This document shows, piece by piece, positions 12,295 through 12,389 of a stretch of 12,389 nt of DNA. The position numbers were made by a program, and so were the translations under genes. The notes beneath the pieces were generated by a model. It did no database searches. It worked only from the letters and a program-made list of their open reading frames with translations, and had not been told where the DNA came from. The stretch comes from JBKCHH01 sp046302855 (GTDB taxonomy: Bacteria > Pseudomonadota > Alphaproteobacteria > Rickettsiales > UBA8987): the NCBI GenBank assembly GCA_046302855.1, contig JBKCHH010000008.1, forward strand, positions 1 to 12,389, in the 5' to 3' direction. Within the stretch, counting starts at the first letter, position 1. Each line of letters opens with the position of its first letter.

Positions 12295-12389
12295 TTATAC
12301 ATAGGAATTTGGAGTTTGTCCATTTAAAGATTGATGAGGTCTTAAGTTATTGTAATATTGTAGATATTGGTTGAGTTCATTTTTGAATT
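12295..12389 (-). CDS. Transposase C-terminus (integrase-core DDE type), cut by the window edge
   Basis: The last 30 codons and stop of a gene entering from the right. The reading frame begins FKNELNQYLQYY, continues NNLRPHQSLNGQTP and ends NSYV. The pattern 'Y-[NH]-x-x-R-P-H-x-[SA]-L-x-G-x-T-P' is the conserved C-terminal end of the rve/integrase-core transposases of IS3- and IS481-like elements. It is too short to name the family or to say whether the gene is intact. It lies upstream of, and on the same strand as, the five-gene operon; its stop is 37 bp from the repeat. No terminal inverted repeat or target duplication can be assigned from this end alone. Confidence 0.75.
   Translation of the reverse strand, partial: FKNELNQYLQYYNNLRPHQSLNGQTPNSYV

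Noticed and set aside
12129..12323. A 305-residue version of the Alpha_Pro_TM protein starting at 12323
   Set aside because: Its first 65 residues are a translation of the palindromic repeat and of a non-coding frame over the transposase end. The downstream ATG at 12128 gives a classic signal peptide.
1..12389. CRISPR array, tRNA/rRNA genes, toxin-antitoxin or defence module
   Set aside because: No direct-repeat array, cloverleaf-like sequence, restriction, nuclease-toxin or antitoxin signature was seen. The exonuclease is a standard RNase D domain in a housekeeping operon.

Overview
The window is AT-rich bacterial DNA and is almost entirely coding. Several genes point to an alphaproteobacterium, probably of the Rickettsiales/Holosporales type: a DnaA-like HdaA protein, an Alpha_Pro_TM (TIGR02186/PF09608-type) envelope protein, a CarD-family regulator, an octaprenyl diphosphate synthase (ubiquinone side chain), and a dispersed palindromic repeat with the CGTCATTGCGAGG...GAAGCAATCCA signature common in that group. 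A proline-biosynthesis gene (proA) suggests an organism less reduced than classical Rickettsia. Many starts lack a Shine-Dalgarno sequence; rpsO has the clearest one. The lineage is inferred from gene content only.

Layout. Bases 1-156 hold the start of a carD-like gene (minus strand, cut by the window edge). It diverges from a type II isocitrate dehydrogenase gene (291-1529, plus) across a 134-bp region that contains a long inverted repeat carrying TTGACA in both arms. From 5121 down to 1579 a tight minus-strand operon runs yebC - hdaA - proA - ispB, covering translation or gene control, replication control, proline synthesis and ubiquinone tail synthesis. Divergent from it are an exported methionine sulfoxide reductase (msrA, 5156-5728) and a Kef-type K+/H+ antiporter with a cytoplasmic nucleotide-binding domain (5819-7507). 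A PlsC-type acyltransferase (8227-7514, minus) faces the antiporter and diverges from two small plus-strand genes: a two-helix membrane protein and an exported protein resembling a free TonB/TolA C-terminal domain.

The right part is a five-gene minus-strand operon: Alpha_Pro_TM protein (12128-11406), 6-TM K+-channel-like protein (11395-10730), truB (10726-9860), rpsO (9841-9524) and an RNase D exonuclease (9518-8883). Its upstream region is mobile DNA: a palindromic repeat (about 12131-12258) that stops two bases before the first start codon, and beyond it the 3' end of a transposase gene (12389-12295). The best promoter match for this operon (TTGTCA-17-TACAAT) lies at the junction of the two.

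The most notable observations are: (1) the isocitrate dehydrogenase has Asp-Met where NADP enzymes have Arg-His, and has lost the other 2'-phosphate contacts, so it is predicted to use NAD+; (2) a conserved tRNA/ribosome operon appears to be driven from an insertion-element/repeat junction; (3) a long open frame over the repeat is an artefact that would mis-annotate the Alpha_Pro_TM protein; (4) HdaA lacks an obvious clamp-binding motif and an intact Walker B; (5) S15 carries a lysine-rich N-terminal extension; (6) a small two-gene envelope cassette pairs a membrane hairpin with a TonB-C-like protein. I found no CRISPR array, tRNA, rRNA, phage module or recognisable defence system, and no stretch over 300 bases without a gene.
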